The notes below the pieces were generated by a model. That model was not told where the DNA came from. It made no database searches and worked only from the letters and a program-made list of their open reading frames with translations. 64,000 nucleotides of DNA from NCBI GenBank assembly GCA_964443225.1, contig CAYUCC010000007.1, positions 1 through 64,000 on the forward strand. The letters are read 5' to 3'. Numbering within the stretch: position 1 is the first letter of the stretch; each line of letters starts with the position of its first letter. Positions 1 through 7,570 of the stretch are shown one piece after another. The position numbers and the translations under genes are program-made. Origin of the DNA: SSC4 sp964443225. GTDB lineage: Bacteria > Chloroflexota > Anaerolineae > SSC4 > Amarolineaceae.

Positions 1-316
1 TTCTGCCGGCGGGCCGTGCCGGGTACGTTGTGCCGACACATCGGTAGACGCCCGCGCTGAATACATCTGACACAAGGTGTGCCGTATCATGTCCATCGAC
101 GATCTGCTGCAAATCCGCCAGGCCAACCTGTCACAGATCGACCGGCTGGCCGGCCTGTTGCAGCAGCCGCACCTGAGCGAAGCCGAGCGCAGCCTGGTAT
201 TGTCACTGCGTCAGGCCAAGATCATCGAGGTGGGGGCGATCGAGCGGTTCCTCAATGTGGAACAAACGATACCGCCGCGACGTAAGCGCCGGCGTGAACC
301 GATGCGCTGGTGCTGA
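1..316. repeat. Direct repeat, copy 1 (small ORF module)
   Basis: Positions 1-316 match 5179-5493 with only scattered substitutions and small indels. The match covers the upstream sequence as well as the 75-codon reading frame, and conserved sequence resumes after the gene at the terminator and at the 3' end of the convergent paralogue. The copy runs off the left edge, so the duplicated unit may be longer than seen here. Confidence 0.85.
89..316 (+). CDS. Small conserved protein of unknown function, copy 1
   Basis: A 75-residue protein that I do not recognise. The ATG at 89 is chosen because AAGGTG lies 9-10 bases upstream; an in-frame GTG at 77 would overlap that site. The sequence is rich in Leu, Gln, Glu and Arg and reads as two or three amphipathic helices, followed by a basic tail (PPRRKRRR) and a terminal Trp-Cys. 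There is no signal peptide or membrane segment. A second copy at 5266-5493 differs at only a few residues (for example QID to QIE, RRRE to RRHE), so the protein is under constraint or the duplication is recent. Both copies are convergent with a secreted beta-helix paralogue and separated from it by a hairpin terminator. The basic tail could bind nucleic acid, which is speculation. Confidence 0.6.
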   Translation: MSIDDLLQIRQANLSQIDRLAGLLQQPHLSEAERSLVLSLRQAKIIEVGAIERFLNVEQTIPPRRKRRREPMRWC

Positions 317-361
317 AGATTAGGCCCTGACCGCGTCAAAGCCGGAGCCACCGGGTAATCG

Positions 362-511
362 CAGCGGCGAACATCTACCACGTGCCGGAGCAGGGAACAT
401 ATTCGGCAAGATTGCCCTCTTTTCAGCGAGCAGGATTCTATCCGCAGATAGAATCTACGACACCGAAGACCTTCCCTGCTCCGGCACAAGATGTTCGCCG
501 CTGTTTTTGTT
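362..511 (+). terminator. Terminator with a nested hairpin inserted in its loop
   Basis: The outer arms 362-375 and 490-503 are a perfect 14-bp inverted repeat followed by TGTTTTTGTTT. The homologous terminator at 5547-5590 has a 10-base loop. Here the loop is 114 bases and holds a second perfect 16-bp inverted repeat (382-397 with 472-487) and, inside that, a third 9-bp hairpin (434-442 with 447-455, loop CGCA). It lies between the small gene and the convergent gene ending at 578. Confidence 0.8.
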
Positions 512-577
512 TACCTACCCCAGGGGGGCACATGGAACCAGATCAGGTATTTGCACACCCAGGTTTTGTTGCGCAAG

Positions 578-1780
578 CTATTGCGGGTCGACGAGCACCC
601 AAACCAGGCCGTCACCCGCATCAAGGCTTTCCAATGCCACGCCGATGACGGAAGCGTTTTCGGCCAGCTCCACACCATCCAGGTTGACGGTGCGCAACGC
701 ACGGGCTGCGCCGTCTGTCCCGACTGCCAGCTTGCTGCCCTGGGTAATTGGCCCGCTGACCTTCACCTGCGTCAGCCCGGAGTAGGCGATGGTGACGTAC
801 TGGCCGGGCGAGGCAGGTCCTTCGCGCGGTACCAGGCGCAGGCCGATCTCAGTGGGCCGCGGCTCCTCTTCGGTGACCAGCTCCGCCCAGCCCTGGACGA
901 CGCCCACCACCGCGTCGCCGCCTGCTGCCGTGCGCACTTCCATCAGCATAGGCACGCTGTCCACGCCGCTGTCGCGCAGGCCGGCCAGGGAGACGATGTC
1001 GCCGGGAGCCAGGGGTTTGTCGCCCGCATTCACGCCGAACGTCGCCAGCAGGCAGCCGGTGCAGCCGCCGGTGATCTGTACTGGGCCAAAGAAGTAGCCG
1101 GCCAGGTTGTCGCCGACCACGTCCACGCCGTCGTCATCCGCCGAGAACACGTACACGCCGTCCATGAAGGCCGAGTCCACGCTCACGCCGTGAAAGCCCG
1201 CCGAGCGCACGACCACGCCACTTGAATCAGCTCGACCGACGTACAGTCCGTAGCCCTGCGCCCCGGCAACCTCGAAGCCGTTCGATTGGTTTGAGAACAT
1301 GGCGGACGACGGGTTGCCTGCTTCGTTCACGTAGACGCCGTCCAATGCCGCGTCGTTGACTACCATCCCGTAGAAGCCTGTCGTGCCTACGTAGATGCCG
1401 TTGACGCTGGCATTGGGGATGGCCAGTCCATGACCCGCGGTGTTGCTCAGCACAACGCCGGCGTAGTCCGGCGTGCCAAACGCCCCCTGGATCTTGAGCG
1501 GGTTGCTGGCCCCAATCCAGGTCTGCCCCAGGTGGTTGTGCATGTTGTCGCTGACCCAAACGCCGGATTGGTTCCAGTGTCCCGCCGTCTTCTGGACGTC
1601 GAAGATGTCCACATCGCCGTCGTGATCGACATCGCAGCTGGGATCGTAGGCTGCGCCGGCCACGCACGGGCCGGCAACGAAGTCCCAGAGCGGAGCGGAG
1701 TGAAGCGGTGCGGCCGCGGCTATGGCGGGAAGCAGCAGGCCGAGCACCAGGGTCAAGGCGATCAGTTTTCGGACGTTCAT
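578..1780 (-). CDS. Secreted beta-helix repeat protein with dockerin-like EF-hand (paralogue 1)
   Basis: 400 residues. The ATG at 1780 is preceded by AGGAGG. The N-terminal signal peptide (about residues 1-23) ends in AIAAAA. A single EF-hand/dockerin-like loop follows at about 50-61 (DVDHDGDVDIFD), then a conserved segment with HNHLGQTW and NPL. From about 100 to 230 come 10-14 residue repeats of the form GVYV..AG.DG, which suggest a parallel beta-helix stalk. The C-terminal domain (about 235-400) has GGCTGC, GDIVSLAGL and the terminal WVLVDPQ, the same subtype as paralogue 2. It is likely exported and displayed at the cell surface, perhaps with calcium bound at the EF-hand. Its ligand is unknown. 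A strong promoter sits at 1835-1862. Confidence 0.75.
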   Translation of the reverse strand: MNVRKLIALTLVLGLLLPAIAAAAPLHSAPLWDFVAGPCVAGAAYDPSCDVDHDGDVDIFDVQKTAGHWNQSGVWVSDNMHNHLGQTWIGASNPLKIQGAFGTPDYAGVVLSNTAGHGLAIPNASVNGIYVGTTGFYGMVVNDAALDGVYVNEAGNPSSAMFSNQSNGFEVAGAQGYGLYVGRADSSGVVVRSAGFHGVSVDSAFMDGVYVFSADDDGVDVVGDNLAGYFFGPVQITGGCTGCLLATFGVNAGDKPLAPGDIVSLAGLRDSGVDSVPMLMEVRTAAGGDAVVGVVQGWAELVTEEEPRPTEIGLRLVPREGPASPGQYVTIAYSGLTQVKVSGPITQGSKLAVGTDGAARALRTVNLDGVELAENASVIGVALESLDAGDGLVWVLVDPQ

Positions 1781-1834
1781 GGTTATCCTCCTATCTTGAG
1801 CACGGAACAAGCGTTGAACAAATCGGTAAGGAGC

Positions 1835-1862
1835 ATTATATGTTCCAGGGAGGAGTTGTCAA
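1835..1862 (-). promoter_or_regulatory. Sigma-70 promoter of paralogue 1
   Basis: On the minus strand TTGACA (1857-1862), a 16-base spacer and TATAAT (1835-1840) give a near-consensus promoter about 50 bases upstream of the ATG at 1780. Confidence 0.8.
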
Positions 1863-2432
1863 CGCGCAGGCGCGAAACCCTTGGGGTTTGTCACTTGGCA
1901 TCTGTAAAAGCCCTGCTCCTCAGCGAAGTTGAATTGCCAGCGACGCTCGATTGTGATACTATAGGCAGCACTGAAAGGAGACAAAACCTCGCTTCGTCCC
2001 TGCCGCGACAACAGTTGACTCACGGCAGATCGTCATCCACCTGGACACGACCAGGGCATGCGCGGGCGTGACGAAAGACTCCATCGCCCCATGCCTTTCC
2101 CCTTGCCGTCTCCATCCATTTTTACCTCTGCCACATCCGCCAACGCCGATGCCGGCTTTTGCCCATCGGTTGTGCCAAGCTGCGAGCTTATCCGACAAAC
2201 CCGTCTGCGCCCATGGCAGCACGGCTGAACGCCTATCTGCATAACCGCCACGAGGCCATCACGCCGGCACGAGGCGGCCGCCTCTGTGCGTGCTTGAGGG
2301 CGGGCGGCGGCAAGCCCGATCCCGGTCATGCACGGCCGCTCAGTTTGGGAGCGCACCGTATGCCGGCGGCTCACTTGGCGGACTCTGCCGGCCCAAAGAC
2401 CAACCTATGCAACAAACAAAAAGGAGCAAACC
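1863..2432. other. Intergenic region with a plus-strand promoter and long leader
   Basis: About 570 bases without a convincing gene. A plausible plus-strand promoter, TTGCCA (1934-1939), 17-base spacer, TACTAT (1957-1962), would give the gene at 2433 a leader of roughly 460 bases. Frames crossing the leader show no RBS-supported start or recognisable protein. A perfect 14-base palindrome, GAGGCGGCCGCCTC, lies at 2271-2284. I see no known riboswitch class. Confidence 0.4.
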
Positions 2433-3911
2433 ATGAACGCCCGTCGACTCTTCTCTCTCGCGCTCGTCCTGACCCTGTTGGTCACCCTGACCGGTGCGGC
2501 TGGCGGCGCGCCGCTGGCCGGGCCCTGTGTCCCCGGCGCCGCCTACGATCCGGCCTGTGATGCCAACCAGGACGGCACAGTCAATGTGCTGGACATTCAA
2601 CTTGCCGCCGGCCACTGGAACCAGAGCGGTACCTTTGTCAGTGACAGCAACCACACCCACCTGGGCCAGACCTGGACAGGCGCCAACAACCCACTCAAGC
2701 TGACGGGTTCCTATAGCGCGCCCGACTATGCAGCTCTGGTTTTGAGCAACACAGCTGGCTACGGTTTGCGGATTCCCTCGGCCGCTTTGTCCGGCGTGCG
2801 CGTGGACTCGGCGGTTTCCAGCGGCGTGGATGTATCCTCGGCCCACGACGGTGTGCACGTGAGCTCGGCCACCCACGACGGCGTGTACGTGGGTTCAGCA
2901 GGTCAAGATGGCGTACACGTGAATTCGGCGTACAACGGGGTGCGCGTAGGCTCGGTGAGCAACTCCGGCGTGTGGGTGGACTCGTCGGACAGCAACGGCG
3001 TGTACATCGGCCCGGCGGGCGGCAGCGGCGTGCACATCAACTCGGCGGGCAGCAGAGGCGTGTACATCGGCTCGGCAGACGACGACGGCGTGACCGTGAG
3101 CTCGGCGGGCACTCCCTCTGGTCAAACGTGGTCCACGAGCCAGAACGGTTTCGAAGTGGCCGGCGCCCAGGGCAACGGTGTGTTCATCGGTCAGGCCGAC
3201 ACCGACGGTGTGCACATCCGCCGGGTCGGCACACCGACCGTCGTGGGCGGTACCTCGTACAACGCCAACGGTGTGGAGATCGTCAACGTCCAGGGGCACG
3301 GTATCTTCATCAGCCGGACCGATATGGATGGGCTGCGGGTCGCCCTGGCTGGTGACGACGGTCTGGAAGTCGATGGCACCGATTTTGCCGGCGTGTTTGC
3401 CGGCCCGGTCAGCGTCAGCGGTGGCTGCACCGGCTGTGATCTGGCTACTTTTGCGGTGAACGCTGGTAACCGGGCGCTGCAGCCGGGTGACGTCGTGGCG
3501 ATCCAGGGGATGACGAGCGGCGCATTCGACAATGCAGCGCATCTGCTGCAGGTGATCCCGGCGCAACCGGGTCTGCCCATCGTGGGTGTCATCGCCGGCA
3601 GCGCTGACATTGACACCGAAACGGAACCCCGCGAGGGCACCACCGGCGTGCGCCTGGTGCCGCGTACGGGCACGGTCCAGCCCGGTGCGTACCTCAGCGT
3701 CGTCTACTACGGCATTGCCCAGGTACGTGCCGGCACGGATGCTGCGATCACCGTAGGCCAGAAGCTGACGGTGGACGCCGCCGGCCACGTGCGTGCGCGG
3801 CAGCAGGTTGAGGTCAACGGTGTTACCCTGGCCGAAGATGCGCCTGTGCTGGGTATTGCCCTGAGTCTCGTTGAGGACGGCCTGATCTGGGTGCTGGTCA
3901 ACGTGCAGTAA
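2433..3911 (+). CDS. Secreted beta-helix repeat protein with dockerin-like EF-hand (paralogue 2)
   Basis: 492 residues. The start ATG at 2433 has AAGGAG 6-7 bases upstream. The signal peptide is at about 1-25. The EF-hand at about 43-54 reads DANQDGTVNVLD and is flanked by LAGPC and HWNQSG. A long run of repeats (about 110-330) reads DGVYVGSAG, DGVHVNSA, SGVHINSAG and similar, the largest continuous run in the array. The C-terminal domain contains GGCTGC, two GD(V/I)VA-like strands and ends WVLVNVQ. It is tandem with paralogue 3, whose start lies 76 bases further on behind an almost identical RBS context, so the two are probably co-transcribed. Surface display as a fibre or adhesin is inferred from architecture only. 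Confidence 0.75.
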   Translation: MNARRLFSLALVLTLLVTLTGAAGGAPLAGPCVPGAAYDPACDANQDGTVNVLDIQLAAGHWNQSGTFVSDSNHTHLGQTWTGANNPLKLTGSYSAPDYAALVLSNTAGYGLRIPSAALSGVRVDSAVSSGVDVSSAHDGVHVSSATHDGVYVGSAGQDGVHVNSAYNGVRVGSVSNSGVWVDSSDSNGVYIGPAGGSGVHINSAGSRGVYIGSADDDGVTVSSAGTPSGQTWSTSQNGFEVAGAQGNGVFIGQADTDGVHIRRVGTPTVVGGTSYNANGVEIVNVQGHGIFISRTDMDGLRVALAGDDGLEVDGTDFAGVFAGPVSVSGGCTGCDLATFAVNAGNRALQPGDVVAIQGMTSGAFDNAAHLLQVIPAQPGLPIVGVIAGSADIDTETEPREGTTGVRLVPRTGTVQPGAYLSVVYYGIAQVRAGTDAAITVGQKLTVDAAGHVRARQQVEVNGVTLAEDAPVLGIALSLVEDGLIWVLVNVQ

Positions 3912-3987
3912 TCATCACCGAAGACACGAAACCCTGACCCAATCGTCCACAAGACCATCCTGCGCAATGATCCATAAGGAGCAAACC

Positions 3988-5136
3988 ATGCACGCACGTA
4001 AACACTTCTCTCGCGCGCTCGTCCTGATCCTGCTGGCTACCTTGACCGCTGTGGCGGCCGCCGCACCTCTGGCCGGCCCCTGCATCCCCGGTGCCGCCTA
4101 CGATCCGGCCTGCGACGTCAACCAGGACGGCACCGTCAGTGTGCTGGACATTCAACTTGCCGCCGGCCACTGGAACCAGAGCGGTACCTTTGTCGGCGAC
4201 AACAACCACACCCACCTGGGCCAGACCTGGACCGGTAACAATAACCCGCTGACGCTGGCAGGTGCTTATGGTGCGCCGCTCTATGCTCCCCTGAACCTGA
4301 GCAATTCAACTGGTATTGGCCTGCGCATTACCTCGGCTGGCAACGGCAGCGGCATTTGGATTGACTCGGCAAGCAGCAATGGCGTCGAGATCAGAACTGC
4401 GCAAAACAGTGGCGTGTTCGTAAACTCGGCGGGCTGGGACGGCGTGTTCGTGAGCTCGGCGGGCCGCCACGGCGTGGTCGTGGAGTCGGCGGGCAACGTC
4501 GGCGTGGTCGTGAGCTCGGCGGGCTACGACGGCGTGTGGGCCAACACCACGCAAGCGAGCGGCCAATGGGGCTTCACCACACCCGACGCAATCCACGGCA
4601 GCAACGTGCTTATGCATTCCCTCTCCCTGGTGGGACATGTCACCGGCCCAGACAGTCTGACTCCCGGCGACATCGTGGCTGTGGCGGGCGTCGCTGATCC
4701 TGTACCCGGCAGCACGGTGCACACGCCGCTCGTGCGCCTGGCGGGCGGAACCTTCGCCAATGTCGTGGGCGTCGTCGAAAGCCACCTCGCCCTCACGCAG
4801 CAGCCCAGCCATCCGCAGCCGGCGGAAGGTGAAACACCTACCGAGACGCCAGTATCCGAATTGCGCAGTGTCGCAGGCCCAGCTCAGCCAGGCGATTACG
4901 TGGCGATCACGGTCCTGGGTGCGGCCCAGGTCAAGGTGGACACTGCTGCGTCCATCGCCGCCGGCCAACGCCTCACCATCGCCACCCATGGCCGGGCACG
5001 CGCACTGGGCACCATCAAAGTGCAACTGGCTGGCGGCGATGGCACGGCTGACCTTCCCGAGGGCGCACCAGTGATCGGGGTGGCCATGGGGCCGGCACAG
5101 GATGGCCTGGTCTGGGTGTTGGTCAATCCGCAGTGA
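3988..5136 (+). CDS. Secreted beta-helix repeat protein with dockerin-like EF-hand (paralogue 3)
   Basis: 382 residues, the shortest intact member. ATG 3988 follows AAGGAG. The signal peptide (about 1-25) and the first 95 residues are almost the same as in paralogue 2, including EF-hand DVNQDGTVSVLD (43-54). Only about eight short repeats follow. The C-terminal domain is of the other subtype and nearly identical to that of paralogue 4, with SGQWG, HGSNVLMHSLSLVG, GDIVAVAGVADP and terminal WVLVNPQ. The protein is therefore a mosaic: N-terminus like paralogue 2, C-terminus like paralogue 4. This points to recombination within the family. It is expected to be a secreted surface protein; the binding partner is unknown. 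Confidence 0.75.
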   Translation: MHARKHFSRALVLILLATLTAVAAAAPLAGPCIPGAAYDPACDVNQDGTVSVLDIQLAAGHWNQSGTFVGDNNHTHLGQTWTGNNNPLTLAGAYGAPLYAPLNLSNSTGIGLRITSAGNGSGIWIDSASSNGVEIRTAQNSGVFVNSAGWDGVFVSSAGRHGVVVESAGNVGVVVSSAGYDGVWANTTQASGQWGFTTPDAIHGSNVLMHSLSLVGHVTGPDSLTPGDIVAVAGVADPVPGSTVHTPLVRLAGGTFANVVGVVESHLALTQQPSHPQPAEGETPTETPVSELRSVAGPAQPGDYVAITVLGAAQVKVDTAASIAAGQRLTIATHGRARALGTIKVQLAGGDGTADLPEGAPVIGVAMGPAQDGLVWVLVNPQ

Positions 5137-5178
5137 GTGGAACGTCCCTCACACGACCCAATCAATCTATCGCCGACG

Positions 5179-5493
5179 TTCCTGCCGGCGAGCCGTGCCG
5201 GGGACGTTGTGCCAACATCGGCAGACGCCCACGCTGAATACATCTGACATAAGGTGTGCCGTATCATGTCCATCGACGATCTGCTGCAAATCCGCCAGGC
5301 CAACCTGTCACAGATCGAGCGGTTGGCCGGCCTGTTACAGCAGCCGCACCTGAGCGAAGCCGAGCGCAGCCTGGTATTGTCACTGCGCCAGGCCAAGATC
5401 ATCGAGGTCGGGGCGATCGAGCGCTTCCTCAATGTGGAACAGACGATACCCCCGCGACGGAAGCGCCGGCATGAACCGATGCGCTGGTGCTGA
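5179..5493. repeat. Direct repeat, copy 2 (small ORF module)
   Basis: Second copy of the segment at 1-316. It starts about 40 bases after the stop of paralogue 3, which suggests that copy 1 also followed a beta-helix gene lying off the left edge. Confidence 0.85.
5266..5493 (+). CDS. Small conserved protein of unknown function, copy 2
   Basis: 75 residues, near-identical to the product of 89-316. The ATG at 5266 with AAGGTG upstream is preferred over the in-frame GTG at 5254. It has the same helix-rich body, basic tail and terminal Trp-Cys. It lies between paralogue 3 (130 bases upstream, same strand) and paralogue 4 (convergent). The substitutions between copies are conservative, which supports a translated, functional protein rather than chance ORFs, although recent duplication alone could explain the similarity. 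Confidence 0.6.
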   Translation: MSIDDLLQIRQANLSQIERLAGLLQQPHLSEAERSLVLSLRQAKIIEVGAIERFLNVEQTIPPRRKRRHEPMRWC

Positions 5494-5546
5494 AAATCAG
5501 GTCCTGACTGCGTCTGTGCCGGAGCCACCGGGTAACGGGGCAATCG

Positions 5547-5590
5547 CAGCGGCGAACATCTCCCAAGGTGTTCGCCGCTGTTTTTGTTTG
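5547..5590 (+). terminator. Rho-independent terminator
   Basis: A 12-bp perfect stem (5547-5558 with 5569-5580), a 10-base loop and a run of T (TGTTTTTGTTTG). It ends the small gene and faces paralogue 4. It is homologous to the terminator at 362-511 without the inserted hairpin. Confidence 0.85.
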
Positions 5591-5654
5591 TCTGCCCCAG
5601 GGAGGCACATAGAACCAGATCAGGTATTTGCACACCCTGGGTTTGTTGCGCAGG

Positions 5655-7163
5655 CTATTGCGGGTTGACCATCACCCAGACCAGGCCGTCCTTGGCTGCT
5701 TCCAGCGCCACGCCGATCACCGGCGCACCTTCGGTGACAACCATGCCCTCGATTGTGCGGGACTGGAGGGCGCGTACACTGCCGCCATCACCCGCGGTAA
5801 GCCGTTGCCCAGCCAGAATTGTCTCGCCATCCTGGACCTTCACCAAGGCCGCGCCCATCACGGTGATCGCCACGTAGTCGCCGGCTTGAGCCGGGCCATC
5901 GACGCTGCGCAATTCGGCTGGCAACGTTTCGGTGATTGTTTCACCGTTCACCGGCTGCGGATGGCTGGGCTGCTGGGGGAGGGCCAGGTGGCTTTCGACC
6001 ACGCCGACGACATTGGTGAAGGTGCCGCCTGCCAGGCGTACGAGCGGGGTGTGCACTGTGCTGCCGGGTGCAGGATCAGCGACGCCTGCCACAGCCACGA
6101 TGTCGCCGGGAGTCAGACTGTCCGGGCCGGTGACCTGTCCCACCAGGGAGAGGGAATGCATAAGCACGTTGCTGCCGTGGATTGCGTCGGGTGTGTAGAG
6201 GCCCCATTGGCCGCTGGCCTGGGTTGTGTTAGCGCTAACGCCGTCGACGTTCGCCGCGCTCACGAACACCCCGTGGCGGCCCGCCAAGTCCACAAACACG
6301 CCGTCGTTGCCCGCCGAGTTCACGCGCAGACCATCGAAGGCCGCCGAGTTCACGGAAACACCCGAGCCGGCCGCCGAGTTCACACGTACGCCAGTGGCCG
6401 CCGAGCCCACATACACGCCGTAGCCCTGAGCGCTGCCGATCTCCACGCCGTTGTTGTATTCTGAAGGCGTACAACTGCCGGCGCTCCCCGTGCGGCAGAT
6501 GAAAAGGCCATCCTGACCGGCTGCTCCCACATACATGCCGTCGCCGCCTGCCGAGTCCACGACCACGCCATTCCAGCCTGCCGAGATCACGCGCATGCCG
6601 TTGTGTTGCGCGTTGCCAATCTCCACGCCGTTGTTGGTGGTGGCGTCAGGCACACAACTGCCGGCGTTTCCCGTGTGACAGACGAAAAGACCATCCTGAC
6701 CGGCTGCTCCCACGTACACGCCGTCGTTGCCCGCCGAGTTCACGTGAAGGCCATCGCTGGCCGCCGAAGCTACCCATAACCCGTGGTAGCCCGCCGAGTC
6801 GACGTACACGGCGGTGTCACTGGCGGCAATGCTCAGACCCACACCGGCGGTGTTGTTCAGCAGCAACGGGGCATAGTCGGGCGCGCCAAATGCCCCCTGG
6901 ATCTTGAGTGGGGTATTTCCCGTCCAGAGCTGGCCCAGGTGGTTGTGGCTGTTGTCGCTCAGCCACGTGCCGGTTTGATTCCAGTGGCCGGCGGTGAGTT
7001 GAATGTCGAGCACGTTGACAACGCCGTCGTGGTTGACATCGCAGGTGGGATCGTACGCTGCGCCAGGCGCGCAGGGCGCCAACAAGGGTGCGGCGGCGAG
7101 GGGTGTGACGGCAGTGGCCGTCAGGACGACCATCATCACGAGTACGAACAGCTTGGATTTCAA
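5655..7163 (-). CDS. Secreted beta-helix repeat protein with dockerin-like EF-hand (paralogue 4)
   Basis: 502 residues from a TTG start at 7163, chosen because GAGG lies 5 bases upstream and the signal peptide begins there (KSKLFVLVMMVVL). An upstream in-frame extension to 7307 lacks signal-like sequence. The EF-hand at about 42-53 reads DVNHDGVVNVLD. The repeat region (about 105-330) includes two cysteine-containing inserts (CHTGNAGSC and CRTGSAGSC) not seen in the other paralogues; these could form small disulfide loops. The C-terminal domain is almost identical to that of paralogue 3. Expected to be an exported surface protein; ligand unknown. Confidence 0.7.
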   Translation of the reverse strand: MKSKLFVLVMMVVLTATAVTPLAAAPLLAPCAPGAAYDPTCDVNHDGVVNVLDIQLTAGHWNQTGTWLSDNSHNHLGQLWTGNTPLKIQGAFGAPDYAPLLLNNTAGVGLSIAASDTAVYVDSAGYHGLWVASAASDGLHVNSAGNDGVYVGAAGQDGLFVCHTGNAGSCVPDATTNNGVEIGNAQHNGMRVISAGWNGVVVDSAGGDGMYVGAAGQDGLFICRTGSAGSCTPSEYNNGVEIGSAQGYGVYVGSAATGVRVNSAAGSGVSVNSAAFDGLRVNSAGNDGVFVDLAGRHGVFVSAANVDGVSANTTQASGQWGLYTPDAIHGSNVLMHSLSLVGQVTGPDSLTPGDIVAVAGVADPAPGSTVHTPLVRLAGGTFTNVVGVVESHLALPQQPSHPQPVNGETITETLPAELRSVDGPAQAGDYVAITVMGAALVKVQDGETILAGQRLTAGDGGSVRALQSRTIEGMVVTEGAPVIGVALEAAKDGLVWVMVNPQ

Positions 7164-7383
7164 AGGAGCCTCTTTTCGGTGCAGATCTGAACGATTGGGG
7201 TTTAGACGAACCTGACAGAAGCACAAGAGCGGCTTGTTGGCACAAACCGCTCTGTGGCACAATGGAGGTATGTCTGGCAGACATGACACTTTAACAGACT
7301 CATGCAATTACGTCAAGCCTGCAATGATATCAGGATTTTTGGATAGACTCTGTTACACCATATTTGAATCAGGAGGAAGTCCG

Positions 7384-7521
7384 ATGAATACCCGAAACCT
7401 ACTCACGCTGATCCTGATCCTTGGGCTGCTCGTACCCACGGCGACAGCCACGCCCCCCTGGCCGGCCCCTGCACCTCCGCGCTTCGGCGCCTTTGGTCGC
7501 AGGGATGGTGGCATGGTATAA
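7384..7521 (+). pseudogene. Frameshifted remnant of a fifth beta-helix paralogue
   Basis: A good RBS (AGGAGG at 7370-7375) and ATG 7384 open a frame that encodes a normal family signal peptide (MNTRNLLTLILILGLL) but stops after 45 codons. Directly after the signal peptide the DNA still encodes P-L-A-G-P-C, the family motif that precedes the EF-hand, but in a shifted frame. The rest of the gene is missing. It is best read as the 5' remnant of a deleted paralogue. Its decayed 3' part now carries the likely promoter of the response regulator at 7571. Confidence 0.7.
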
Positions 7522-7522
7522 T
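7493..7522 (+). promoter_or_regulatory. Likely promoter of the YesN/YesM operon
   Basis: TTGGTC (7493-7498), an 18-base spacer and a perfect TATAAT (7517-7522) lie about 50 bases upstream of the ATG at 7571. The element overlaps the end of the paralogue remnant. Confidence 0.55.
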
Positions 7523-7570
7523 AGACTGGCATGATCAAGTGCTCATTATCAGCCTCAATGAGGAGTCGCC

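Noticed and set aside
1430..2071. 213-codon plus-strand open frame over the start of paralogue 1
   Set aside because: It runs antisense through the signal peptide and promoter of paralogue 1, lacks an RBS and has no recognisable protein features.
2271..2284. GAGGCGGCCGCCTC palindrome as an operator
   Set aside because: A 14-base GC palindrome is expected now and then at this base composition, and it sits far from both promoters.
2820..3110. Regular short repeats resembling a CRISPR array
   Set aside because: The periodicity is in frame with the beta-helix protein, units are 24-36 bases and diverged, and there are no unique spacers or cas genes.
2895..3788. Minus-strand open frame with regular HVHTV/VDVHAA repeats
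   Set aside because: It is the complement of the SAG repeat coding region of paralogue 2; the repetition is inherited from the real gene.
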